A stretch of 64,000 nt of DNA from Actinobacteria bacterium HGW-Actinobacteria-7 (GTDB taxonomy: Bacteria; Actinomycetota; Coriobacteriia; Anaerosomatales; PHET01), in NCBI GenBank assembly GCA_002841275.1, contig PHET01000002.1, positions 88,004-152,003 on the forward strand, written 5' to 3'. Below the pieces are notes generated by a model. The model searched no databases, was not told the DNA's origin, and was given only the letters and a program-made list of their open reading frames with translations. Of the stretch, positions 38,215 to 45,780 are shown piece after piece (within the stretch, counting starts at the first letter, position 1; every line of letters starts with the position of its first letter). The position numbers and the translations under genes are program-made.

Positions 38215-38738
38215 GAGAGACCCCCGTCCGTGGTGACCCGGTCAGCTCCGTCATCGCCAACAGCGTGTGGGGCCGCGCCTCTCCCCACTATCAGCGTCTC
38301 GTCCAGCACCTCTCCCACCTCGAGCGGGACTCGAAACGTGAAGTACCTGTGACCCACGTAGCTGAAGATGGTGGTGAAGAAGATCGTGATCATCTGGGCA
38401 AGCGAAGGTGAGATGTGCGCGACAGAAACCGCGAGCCAAAGCAGCAGAGTACTTAGGCCCTGCGCTGGCAGGTAGATGAGGTAGGCCCGACCTGTCTGGC
38501 GCCAGAAGTCGCCCTTTGAATGAAACACGAAGTGCTTCATTGTCGCGGTACTCTGCACAACAGCACAGACCCATACCGCCCAGAACAAAGCCAGATAGTG
38601 CCTGTGGCCGATGACCATCAGCAGCCCATTGAAGAGCAGAACCGAAAACGCCGTGTTCCAGACTCCCACGATCAGGAAGCGAAGCTTCTCCCCATGCGCA
38701 TCGTAGACTCCCCGAAGTCTCTCGACGGCGCTGCTCAC
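38211..38738 (-). CDS. gtrA: GtrA-family membrane protein
   Basis: The 175-aa protein has four membrane segments of the GtrA/DPMS family: RFLIVGVWNTAFSVLLFNGLLM, a Lys-His-Phe-Val-Phe motif (TMKHFVFHSKGDFW), and TIFSYVGHRYFTFR. GtrA proteins are thought to flip polyprenyl-phosphate-linked single sugars. It overlaps both neighbours by 4 nt: the GT2 gene upstream and the GT-C gene downstream. The C-terminal extension of about 35 residues is Asp/Gly-rich and not part of the family core. Confidence 0.9.
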   Translation of the reverse strand: MSSAVERLRGVYDAHGEKLRFLIVGVWNTAFSVLLFNGLLMVIGHRHYLALFWAVWVCAVVQSTATMKHFVFHSKGDFWRQTGRAYLIYLPAQGLSTLLLWLAVSVAHISPSLAQMITIFFTTIFSYVGHRYFTFRVPLEVGEVLDETLIVGRGAAPHAVGDDGADRVTTDGGLS

Positions 38739-39721
38739 AGCCCGATCTTCTCTCGGACCACGAAATTGGGACGCTCCTTGACCTCCTCATAGATGAGACC
38801 GATGTACTCAGCCACCACACCAAGCATGGTGAACAGGAAGCCGAACATCAGCAGCATGACGCCCATAATCGTCCCGAATCCGGCGAAAGGCACCCCGTGG
38901 GCCACCGCCTTGTAGACCTCCCACAGAAGCAGCACGAATGAGAACGCTGAGACTGCTAGGCCAGTCCATGTGATCAACCTCAGGGGGACATTCGAATAGG
39001 ACAGGATCGAGCGAACGGCCAGCTCGATCATGCGTAACGTGCCTGCTTTGGAGTCTCCTGCGAAACGCTCGGGACGCTCGTGTTCCACACCGATGGAGGC
39101 GAAGCCGGTCCAGAAGACCATGCCTCGCAGGAATCGATTGTGCTCACCCATCTCGTTGATTGTCGAGTACACGCGACGATCAATGAGGCGGAAGTCACTC
39201 GCATTGCGCGGGAACGTGCCGCCAGTGAGCTTATTGATCAGCCAGTAGAACGCCTGAGAGTTGAAACGGCGCAGCGCACTCGTTCCCACGCGACGCGTGA
39301 TCACCTGATAGACATTCTCGTAGCCCGCGGCCCACTTCACCAAGAACTCGTGAATCAACTCAGGGGGATCCTGTAGATCCGCGCACATGAAGACAGCCGC
39401 GTCGCCGCTCGCGAAAGACACGCCAGCGGTCAGACCGCCGTCTGTCTGAAAGTTGCGAGAGAGCCGCACCGATTTGAAGCGTGGATCGGATGCACACACA
39501 TCAGAGATCTTCTGCCACGTGAGATCAGCCGAACCGTTCTCGACGAGTATGACCTCGAAGTCGTAGCTCGGCTCATTGTCAAAGACGATCCTCAGACGTC
39601 TCGCAAGCTCCTCGATATTGCCCTCTTCATTGTAGGCAGGTACTACGATCGAGACGAGCTTTCGGTCCGCCGGCGTCGATGACATTGGTGTGTCTCCACG
39701 GGATATGAGCTGCTCAGACAT
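38735..39721 (-). CDS. GtrB/DPM1-like GT2 polyprenyl-phosphate glycosyltransferase
   Basis: The 328-aa protein has a GT2 catalytic domain (VSIVVPAYNEEGNIEELARRL, LVENGSAD, FMCADLQDPPELI with the DXD-like motif) followed by two C-terminal membrane helices, the layout of GtrB/DPM1. It should charge undecaprenyl phosphate with one sugar. The ATG at 39721 is chosen because GGAAGG lies 7 nt upstream and it follows the transketolase stop by 2 nt. With GtrA and GT-C downstream it makes a complete three-part glycan-decoration module. Confidence 0.9.
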   Translation of the reverse strand: MSEQLISRGDTPMSSTPADRKLVSIVVPAYNEEGNIEELARRLRIVFDNEPSYDFEVILVENGSADLTWQKISDVCASDPRFKSVRLSRNFQTDGGLTAGVSFASGDAAVFMCADLQDPPELIHEFLVKWAAGYENVYQVITRRVGTSALRRFNSQAFYWLINKLTGGTFPRNASDFRLIDRRVYSTINEMGEHNRFLRGMVFWTGFASIGVEHERPERFAGDSKAGTLRMIELAVRSILSYSNVPLRLITWTGLAVSAFSFVLLLWEVYKAVAHGVPFAGFGTIMGVMLLMFGFLFTMLGVVAEYIGLIYEEVKERPNFVVREKIGL

Positions 39722-39723
39722 GG

Positions 39724-40647
39724 CTAGGCCTTCCCGCCCACAAGTGACAAGACCGTTTTCGCGACAGAGTGCGGGTCGAGACCCGAACGCTCGCTCAGAT
39801 AGGCACAGGAGCCAGCCATCGGTGCAGGCTCGTCGGCAAGAGCGACACGTACGCAAACAGCGGCTCGCAACGGCGCGATGACCTCGAGCACCGCCGAGTA
39901 CAGTCCCCCGACAGGGCCATGCTCTTCAATAGTGACGACCAGCGGCGTGTCTGTCGCGGCACGAGTAAGCGCCTCAACATCGACGGGCTTGACCGTAGGC
40001 ATCGAAAGCACGCGCGCATGGACACCCCGGCTCTCGAGCTCACTCGCAGCCTCAAGCGCGATACGCAGCGCAGCGCCGGTCGACACCAACGTCGCATCGG
40101 CCCCTTCACGCACGGTCACAGCACGCCCGAATTCCAGCTGCGGCGGGCTACTGTGGAGCACTGGGTCGCCCGCCTTTCCAAGCCGCACATACACCGGCCC
40201 GGAGCGATCGACAGCTGCGGTCGCGGCCCACGCGGCCTCAACAGGATCGGCTGGCGCCAGAACGGACATACCCGGCAGCGCGCTCATGACGGCGATATCT
40301 TCGACGCCATGATGCGTGTAGCCCTGCGAGCCGTAGACCATGCCACCCCCCACTGAAACCACTTTCACGTCGAGGCCGTGATAGCAGACGTCGTTGCGGA
40401 TCTGCTCAAGGCAACGCATGACTGGGAAGTTCGCAATCGAGTAGACGAACGGCACCTTGCCCGAGAGTGCCAAGCCGGCGGCTACGCCGATCATGTTCTG
40501 CTCGGCCACACCGGCGTTGACGAATCGCTGGGGAAACGCATCGGCGAAACGCTCGAGAACCGAGAAGCCAAGATCTCCCGTGAGCAACCAGATGCGCTCA
40601 TCTGCCTCGGCCAGAGCACAGAGCTGCTCAACGAAGGCGGTCCTCAC
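39724..40647 (-). CDS. Transketolase C-terminal subunit
   Basis: The 307-aa protein covers the pyrimidine-binding and C-terminal domains of a two-gene transketolase. It carries the catalytic Glu in FVNAGVAEQNMIGVAAGLALSG, GGGMVYGSQGYTHHGVEDIAVM, and the C-terminal regulatory fold (DATLVSTGAALRIALEAASEL). It overlaps the N-terminal subunit gene by 4 nt. Because the pair lies inside an rfbFGH operon, it probably acts on a sugar nucleotide rather than in the pentose phosphate route, perhaps adding a two-carbon ketol unit. That assignment is inferred. Confidence 0.88.
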   Translation of the reverse strand: MRTAFVEQLCALAEADERIWLLTGDLGFSVLERFADAFPQRFVNAGVAEQNMIGVAAGLALSGKVPFVYSIANFPVMRCLEQIRNDVCYHGLDVKVVSVGGGMVYGSQGYTHHGVEDIAVMSALPGMSVLAPADPVEAAWAATAAVDRSGPVYVRLGKAGDPVLHSSPPQLEFGRAVTVREGADATLVSTGAALRIALEAASELESRGVHARVLSMPTVKPVDVEALTRAATDTPLVVTIEEHGPVGGLYSAVLEVIAPLRAAVCVRVALADEPAPMAGSCAYLSERSGLDPHSVAKTVLSLVGGKA

Positions 40648-41465
40648 GAGTCCACCCCCAATTCAGCGAGCGCCTGAGCGAGTTGCTCGGCGTTGGGCGA
40701 TCGATAGTGCCACTCGATCTTGCCTTCCATGTACGACACGCCCTTGCCCTTTATGGTGTCGGCGATGATGGCCCTGGGTTTGCCAGCGACGGTTGCATCC
40801 CGAGCCAGAGCCGTACGTAGCTGATTGCAGTCATGACCATCGACAGTCATGACATCCCAACCGAACGCCTCGAGTTTCGCAGCCAGCGGCTCGAGACGCA
40901 TCACATCTTCGGACTCGCCGAAGCCCTGAAGCCCGTTTCGGTCGACGATCATCACAAGTCCGTCGAGTTCGTGGGTGGTCGCGAACAGCATCGCCTCCCA
41001 GTTGGAACCCTCGTCCAGCTCACCGTCGCCCACAAGCACGAACGTACGGTAGTCGACCCCGCCGCGCTTTGCCGCCAGCGCCATTCCCGTCCCAATAGGA
41101 AGCCCGTGACCGAGAGACCCGGTTGAGACCTCGACGCCGGGCACCTTGTGACTCGCGTGTCCCATGAGCATGGAACCATCACAGCAGTACTGAGCGAGCA
41201 GTTCGGTCTCAAAGAAGCCGACCTCGGCAAGAACGGCGTAGAGGATCGCCGCGCCATGCCCCTTGCTCAGGATGAAACGATCCCGGTCGGACCAACTCGG
41301 ATCCCCGACGTCGTAGCGCAAGATGTCCGCGTAGAGCACGGCGAGTATGTCGCCCATGCTCAGGCACGTGCCGATGTGTGAGGCGTTTGCCGCCGCCACC
41401 ATGCGCAGGGCGTCGGCACGAATGTCGCGCGCCAGGGTGGCGGCTTCGAACTGCGTCGGGCTCAC
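40644..41465 (-). CDS. Transketolase N-terminal subunit
   Basis: The 273-aa thiamine-diphosphate-binding half has SKGHGAAILYAVLAEVGFF, GSLGHGLPIGTGMALAAK, and the ThDP/metal signature GDGELDEGSNWEAM ending in IVDRNGLQG. The two subunits together are about the length of a single-chain transketolase minus a linker. Its start overlaps the upstream epimerase gene and its end overlaps the C-terminal subunit gene, each by 4 nt. Split transketolases of this type recur in surface-polysaccharide and secondary-metabolite loci. Confidence 0.9.
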   Translation of the reverse strand: MSPTQFEAATLARDIRADALRMVAAANASHIGTCLSMGDILAVLYADILRYDVGDPSWSDRDRFILSKGHGAAILYAVLAEVGFFETELLAQYCCDGSMLMGHASHKVPGVEVSTGSLGHGLPIGTGMALAAKRGGVDYRTFVLVGDGELDEGSNWEAMLFATTHELDGLVMIVDRNGLQGFGESEDVMRLEPLAAKLEAFGWDVMTVDGHDCNQLRTALARDATVAGKPRAIIADTIKGKGVSYMEGKIEWHYRSPNAEQLAQALAELGVDS

Positions 41466-42388
41466 TGGCCGACCTCGATGGATCGAAAGTAGTCCACGGT
41501 CTTCGCAATTCCTTCCGCAAGAGCAGTTCGCGGCTCCCAGCCAATGGCTTGCCGGATACGGCTGATATCGGCCTGAAGGTACATCACTTGATCGGGGCGA
41601 TACGCAACAGCTCCGAAATCGAGCGCTGTGTCCGGAACTATGTGATCGCGAATGAGCTCACAGATCTCACGCACGGAGTGTACCTGACCCGACCCGAGCA
41701 CGAACGACCCTGAGGCTGTTGGGCTGACGCCAAGCATCGCGACCGCCTCTGCCGCATCATCGACGTACAGGTAGTCGCACATCTGGCCCCCGGGACTGAG
41801 GCGCGGCGTCTGCCCTCTGAGGAGCTGAAGCGCAACCGCCGGGATGAGATGGTTGCGGTCGTCTGCAGGCCCGTACGTGGCAATGAGTCTGATCCATACG
41901 TGGCGCATTCCCGCCAACTCAGCCAGTTTGGAGGTGAGCAAGCCGCATGAGAGCTTGGCCACGCCGTACGCGGTCACGGGCCGAACTGGGAGATCCTCAG
42001 TGAGGGCCACGTCATACGGACCGTACTCGGCCTGCGAGCCCACCCCGATGAACGCGGTGCACCCCGCATCCCTCACTATGCGGAAGAAATCGAGCGTGCC
42101 GGTGACGTTCGTGGTGATCTGGGCGTCAGAGTGGCGATGCTCCGCCGTCACACCCATCCATCCGAGGTGCACAGCGACGTCAGGGCGAAACTCCGCTATC
42201 TCCTCGGCGCAAGCGCTCAAATCCTCGAGCCCCGCGTAGGCGAGTGTGACGCTATCGAGCGCGCCCTCGAGGCGGTAGAGGTCGCTTTGCGGACGTACGA
42301 TCGCAAGTACGTCGTGACCACCCCCGAGGAGCAGATTGGTCAGACTGGCACCAAGATGCCCGGAGGCGCCCGTTACTACAAAGCGCAT
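41462..42388 (-). CDS. NAD-dependent epimerase/dehydratase-family SDR
   Basis: The 308-aa extended SDR has MRFVVTGASGHLGASLTNLLLGG, GVGSQAEYG, YGVAKLSCGLL with the YXXXK pair, and YLYVDDAAEAV. In CDP-3,6-dideoxyhexose clusters an SDR at this place reduces the 4-keto group (abequose/paratose synthase type) or epimerises the sugar. Here it sits between rfbH and the transketolase pair, so it may reduce either the plain dideoxy ketosugar or its branched product. It follows rfbH by 49 nt. Confidence 0.85.
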   Translation of the reverse strand: MRFVVTGASGHLGASLTNLLLGGGHDVLAIVRPQSDLYRLEGALDSVTLAYAGLEDLSACAEEIAEFRPDVAVHLGWMGVTAEHRHSDAQITTNVTGTLDFFRIVRDAGCTAFIGVGSQAEYGPYDVALTEDLPVRPVTAYGVAKLSCGLLTSKLAELAGMRHVWIRLIATYGPADDRNHLIPAVALQLLRGQTPRLSPGGQMCDYLYVDDAAEAVAMLGVSPTASGSFVLGSGQVHSVREICELIRDHIVPDTALDFGAVAYRPDQVMYLQADISRIRQAIGWEPRTALAEGIAKTVDYFRSIEVGQ

Positions 42389-42437
42389 TCTATGACCCCA
42401 TCGATGTCCATGGCGGATAGCCCTTCAGTTGGTCTGA

Positions 42438-43778
42438 CTATCGGCCGCAAGCCGCGGCCAAGACACGTGCCATGTACTGCAGCATCTCCGGTGTCATCCC
42501 TGGGTACACGCCGATCCAGAAGGCGTCACGCATGATGCGATCCGTATTGGCGAGATCGCCTATCACACGGAATCCCTCACCCGATGCACGCATCCGGTCA
42601 AAGACCGGCTGGCGCACGATGTTGCCTGCAAACAGCATGCGAGTCTGGATCTTGGCGCTCTCCATCGCCGCCACCAGTTCATCGCGCTTGATGCCGGTGC
42701 CTTCGCGTACCGTCATGAGGTAGCCAAACCACGAGGGGTCCGAGCCTTCGGTGGCCTCGGGCATGACCAACACATCCTCGAGCGATCGAAGAGCTTCTCG
42801 GAGATACGCGTAGTTTCGACGGCGCGCGGCTGTGAACTCGGGCAACTTCTCCAGCTGAGCAACCCCGATAGCCGCCTGCATGTCCGTTGCTTTGAGGTTG
42901 TAGCCGAACTCGGAGTACACGTACTTGTGATCGTATCCCAACGGCAGGGTGCCGAACTGCTGCGAGAATCGTTTGCCGCAGGCGTTGTCCTTGCCTGACG
43001 GGCAGATACAGTCCCTACCCCAGTCGCGCATAGACAACATGATCGTGGCGAGCTCGTCGTTGTCGGTGTAGACAGCACCACCCTCGCCCATGGTCATGTG
43101 ATGTGGCGGGTAGAAGCTCGAAGTCCCAATATCACCAAACGTGCCGGTCCTTCTACCGCGATACTCCCCTCCCAGCGCATCACAGTTGTCCTCTATCAGC
43201 CACAGCTGATTGGCGTCACAGAACGCACGCACTGCGTCGATGTCGAACGGGTTGCCCAGCGTGTGGGCGAGCATGACGGCCTTGCTTCGGGGCGACAGAG
43301 CGGCCTGCAGCTGTGATGCGTCGATGTTGTAGGTGCCAAGCTCGACATCCACGAAGACGGGCACCGCACCATACTGGACAATCGGAGCGATAGTGGTGGG
43401 GAAACCCGCAGCTACGGTGATGACCTCGTCGCCCGGGCGCACCGCGCGCTCGCCAAGGCGATCGCTGGTCAGAGCCGCCAGTGCCAAGAGGTTCGCACTG
43501 GAGCCCGAGTTCACCAGAAGCGCGTGCTTGATGTCCAGATAACGGGCAATTCCCGCCTCGAAGTCTCGCGAATAGCGACCGTACGTGAGCCAGAAGTCCA
43601 GCGATGAATCAACCAGATTCACAAGTTCTCGCTCGTCGAACACCCTGCTGGCGTAGGGAACGCGAGATGAGCCCGGTTCAAACGCTTGGACACCACCAAA
43701 CGCCACCGACTGGTACTCCCTGACCTTCTCTAGTATCTCAGCACGAAGCCGGGCGGCTTCCTCAACAGTCCCGCTCAT
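42438..43778 (-). CDS. rfbH: CDP-4-keto-6-deoxyglucose 3-dehydrase (E1)
   Basis: The 446-aa PMP-dependent, iron-sulfur enzyme removes the C3 hydroxyl of CDP-4-keto-6-deoxyglucose together with an E3 reductase. It has the E1 hallmark: the PLP lysine of related aminotransferases is replaced by His in SSFYPPHHMTMGEGGAVY. The cysteine region for the [2Fe-2S] cluster (DWGRDCICPSGKDNACGKRF) is intact. No E3 (RfbI) gene is visible in the window, so a general ferredoxin reductase may serve. It lies 9 nt after rfbG. Confidence 0.95.
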   Translation of the reverse strand: MSGTVEEAARLRAEILEKVREYQSVAFGGVQAFEPGSSRVPYASRVFDERELVNLVDSSLDFWLTYGRYSRDFEAGIARYLDIKHALLVNSGSSANLLALAALTSDRLGERAVRPGDEVITVAAGFPTTIAPIVQYGAVPVFVDVELGTYNIDASQLQAALSPRSKAVMLAHTLGNPFDIDAVRAFCDANQLWLIEDNCDALGGEYRGRRTGTFGDIGTSSFYPPHHMTMGEGGAVYTDNDELATIMLSMRDWGRDCICPSGKDNACGKRFSQQFGTLPLGYDHKYVYSEFGYNLKATDMQAAIGVAQLEKLPEFTAARRRNYAYLREALRSLEDVLVMPEATEGSDPSWFGYLMTVREGTGIKRDELVAAMESAKIQTRMLFAGNIVRQPVFDRMRASGEGFRVIGDLANTDRIMRDAFWIGVYPGMTPEMLQYMARVLAAACGR

Positions 43779-43787
43779 GAACCCTCC

Positions 43788-44897
43788 TCACGCCCACGCA
43801 GCGCCCGCAGAACGGGCGGCGGAGACATACGCATCCAGGTCATCAATGCTTGCCGCTGCGACTGCGGCGTGATTCTCATGCCACGCACCATACCAGCGGG
43901 CCGTGCGATCAAGCGTGGTTTCAACATCCCAGTGCGGCTGCCATCCGAGCCGGGCATGAGCCTTCGAGCAATCGAGTCTGAGCAGATTCGCCTCATGCGG
44001 CTGGTCACTCAACTCAGGCGACTCCCAAGAACCTGAACCCCACGCCGCGACCAGCCCATCGACAAGCGTTCCAACACTCACGCTTCCAGTGGCCTGCGGT
44101 CCGAAGTTCCACCCTTCCGCATAGGCTTCGCCACCCTGCTCCCACAGATGTTGCGCAAGCAGCAGGTAGCCCGATAGCGGCTCGAGCACATGTTGCCACG
44201 GGCGCACCGCATCGGGGTTGCGCACCACGATCGGGTCCCCCGCGGTCAAGGCGCGAATACTGTCCGGCACAATACGATCGGCAGCCCAATCGCCACCGCC
44301 AATGACGTTGCCCGCCCGCGCGCTTGCCACCCGCACATCAGAGCCCATTCCGAAGAAGGAGCGCCGATAGGCTGCTGTGACGATCTCAGCGCAGCCCTTT
44401 GATGCGCTGTATGGATCGAAACCACCCATCGCGTCATCCTCGCGGTAGGCGTGCTCGCTCTCGCGATTCTCATAGCACTTGTCGCTCGTCACGTTCAGCG
44501 CGACCCGCACTGAGCCCGCCGCCCGAACCGCCTCGAAGAAATGGGCTGTCCCCATCACATTGGTGGCAAGTGTCTCCACGGGCTGTTCGTAGGACAGCCG
44601 CACAAGAGGCTGAGCGGCCAGATGAAATGCAAACTCCGGATCGGCATCAACCATCGCGCCGAGAAGAGCACCGCGGTCGCGAACATCGCCGATGATGTGA
44701 CGCTCAAGTCGACTCTCGACGCCGGCCAATTCGAACAGCGAGGGGTTCGTGGGCGGCTCCAAGGCGAAACCCGTCACCCGTGCGCCCATCTCGGTCAGCC
44801 AGAGCGAAAGCCACGCGCCCTTGAAGCCTGTGTGGCCCGTCACGAACACGCGCCGATTCCGATAGACCCCGCCAAAGAGGTCCCCCATTGCCGGCAT
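43788..44897 (-). CDS. rfbG: CDP-glucose 4,6-dehydratase
   Basis: A roughly 369-aa extended SDR makes CDP-4-keto-6-deoxyglucose. Motifs: RRVFVTGHTGFKGAWLSLWL, FHLAAQPLVRLSYEQPVET, NVTSDKCYENRE and DPYSASKGCAEI with YXXXK, all typical of RfbG. The start is uncertain: ATG at 44897 lies 5 nt after the rfbF stop, GTG at 44918 overlaps rfbF, and ATG at 44888 is also possible. GGAGGG lies about 13 nt before 44897. Confidence 0.94.
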   Translation of the reverse strand: MPAMGDLFGGVYRNRRVFVTGHTGFKGAWLSLWLTEMGARVTGFALEPPTNPSLFELAGVESRLERHIIGDVRDRGALLGAMVDADPEFAFHLAAQPLVRLSYEQPVETLATNVMGTAHFFEAVRAAGSVRVALNVTSDKCYENRESEHAYREDDAMGGFDPYSASKGCAEIVTAAYRRSFFGMGSDVRVASARAGNVIGGGDWAADRIVPDSIRALTAGDPIVVRNPDAVRPWQHVLEPLSGYLLLAQHLWEQGGEAYAEGWNFGPQATGSVSVGTLVDGLVAAWGSGSWESPELSDQPHEANLLRLDCSKAHARLGWQPHWDVETTLDRTARWYGAWHENHAAVAAASIDDLDAYVSAARSAGAAWA

Positions 44898-44902
44898 TCC
44901 GG

Positions 44903-45673
44903 TCACCAGACCCTCCACGGTGCGGTACCAGAATCCCAGAGTTCCTCCAGATACTTCTTGTCTCTCAGCGTATCCATCGGCTGCCAGAATCCGCGATGTT
45001 TGAACGCGCCCAGTTGCCCGGAATCAGCCAGCGCTTCAAGCGGCTCGCGCTCAAGGATGGTGGCGTCGTCGGCGAGAAGGTCGAAGATCGCGGGCTCCAT
45101 CACGAAGAATCCACCGTTGATCCAGTCGCCATCTCCGAGCGGCTTCTCACGAAAGCAGCCGATCCGGTCGTTACCATCCAGCTCAAGTGCGCCGAACCGC
45201 CCTAAGGGCTGCACCGCGGTCAACGTCGCGCTCAAGCCCGAGGCACGATGAGACTCGACCAGTTTCGAAATATCGATGTCCGCGACACCGTCGCCGTACG
45301 TGAGCAAGAAGGGTTCATCGCCTACGTATTGTTGAATCCGCTTGACGCGTCCGCCGGTCATCGAGTCAGCCCCGGTATCGACCACTGTGACGTGCCACGG
45401 CTCATTCGCATCCTGGTGAACCTCGGCCTGATGCGAACGCATGTCAAAGGTCACATCACAGTTATGGAGCCAGTAGTTGTGGAAGTACTCCTTGATCATG
45501 TATCCCTTGTAGCCCGCACAGATGATGAAGTCATTGAATCCGTAGTGGCTGTAGGTCTTCATGATGTGCCACAGAATGGGCTTCTCGCCGATCTCAGCCA
45601 TCGGCTTGGGGCGCGTTGCGGTCTCCTCGGAAATCCGAGTGCCCAGACCACCGGCGAGTATGACTACCTTCAC
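44903..45673 (-). CDS. rfbF: Glucose-1-phosphate cytidylyltransferase
   Basis: The 256-aa enzyme makes CDP-glucose from Glc-1-P and CTP, entering the CDP-dideoxyhexose pathway. Motifs: VVILAGGLGTRISEETATRPKPMAEIG, HIMKTYSHYGFNDFIICAGYKGYMIKEYF, TYGDGVADIDI and GFWQPMDTLRDKKYLEELW. The GTG at 45673 is chosen because GGAAGG lies 8 nt upstream; an upstream ATG would add 17 residues that do not fit the family. First gene of the operon that runs through the GT-C gene at 36436. Confidence 0.95.
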   Translation of the reverse strand: MKVVILAGGLGTRISEETATRPKPMAEIGEKPILWHIMKTYSHYGFNDFIICAGYKGYMIKEYFHNYWLHNCDVTFDMRSHQAEVHQDANEPWHVTVVDTGADSMTGGRVKRIQQYVGDEPFLLTYGDGVADIDISKLVESHRASGLSATLTAVQPLGRFGALELDGNDRIGCFREKPLGDGDWINGGFFVMEPAIFDLLADDATILEREPLEALADSGQLGAFKHRGFWQPMDTLRDKKYLEELWDSGTAPWRVW

Positions 45674-45780
45674 GTTGCGGTCCTTCCCGTCACGGTCTAC
45701 TGTGGCGCTCTTCCTGACCTTCATCTTTCGCCCCCCAGCATACCTGACAGCAACATGATGCTGACCGATTCCGGACGCTC

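Noticed and set aside
39724..41465. Transketolase pair as housekeeping pentose-phosphate enzyme or DXP synthase
   Set aside because: The halves overlap each other and lie within an rfb operon with a GT2 gene 2 nt away; a dedicated sugar-nucleotide role is more likely, though not proven.
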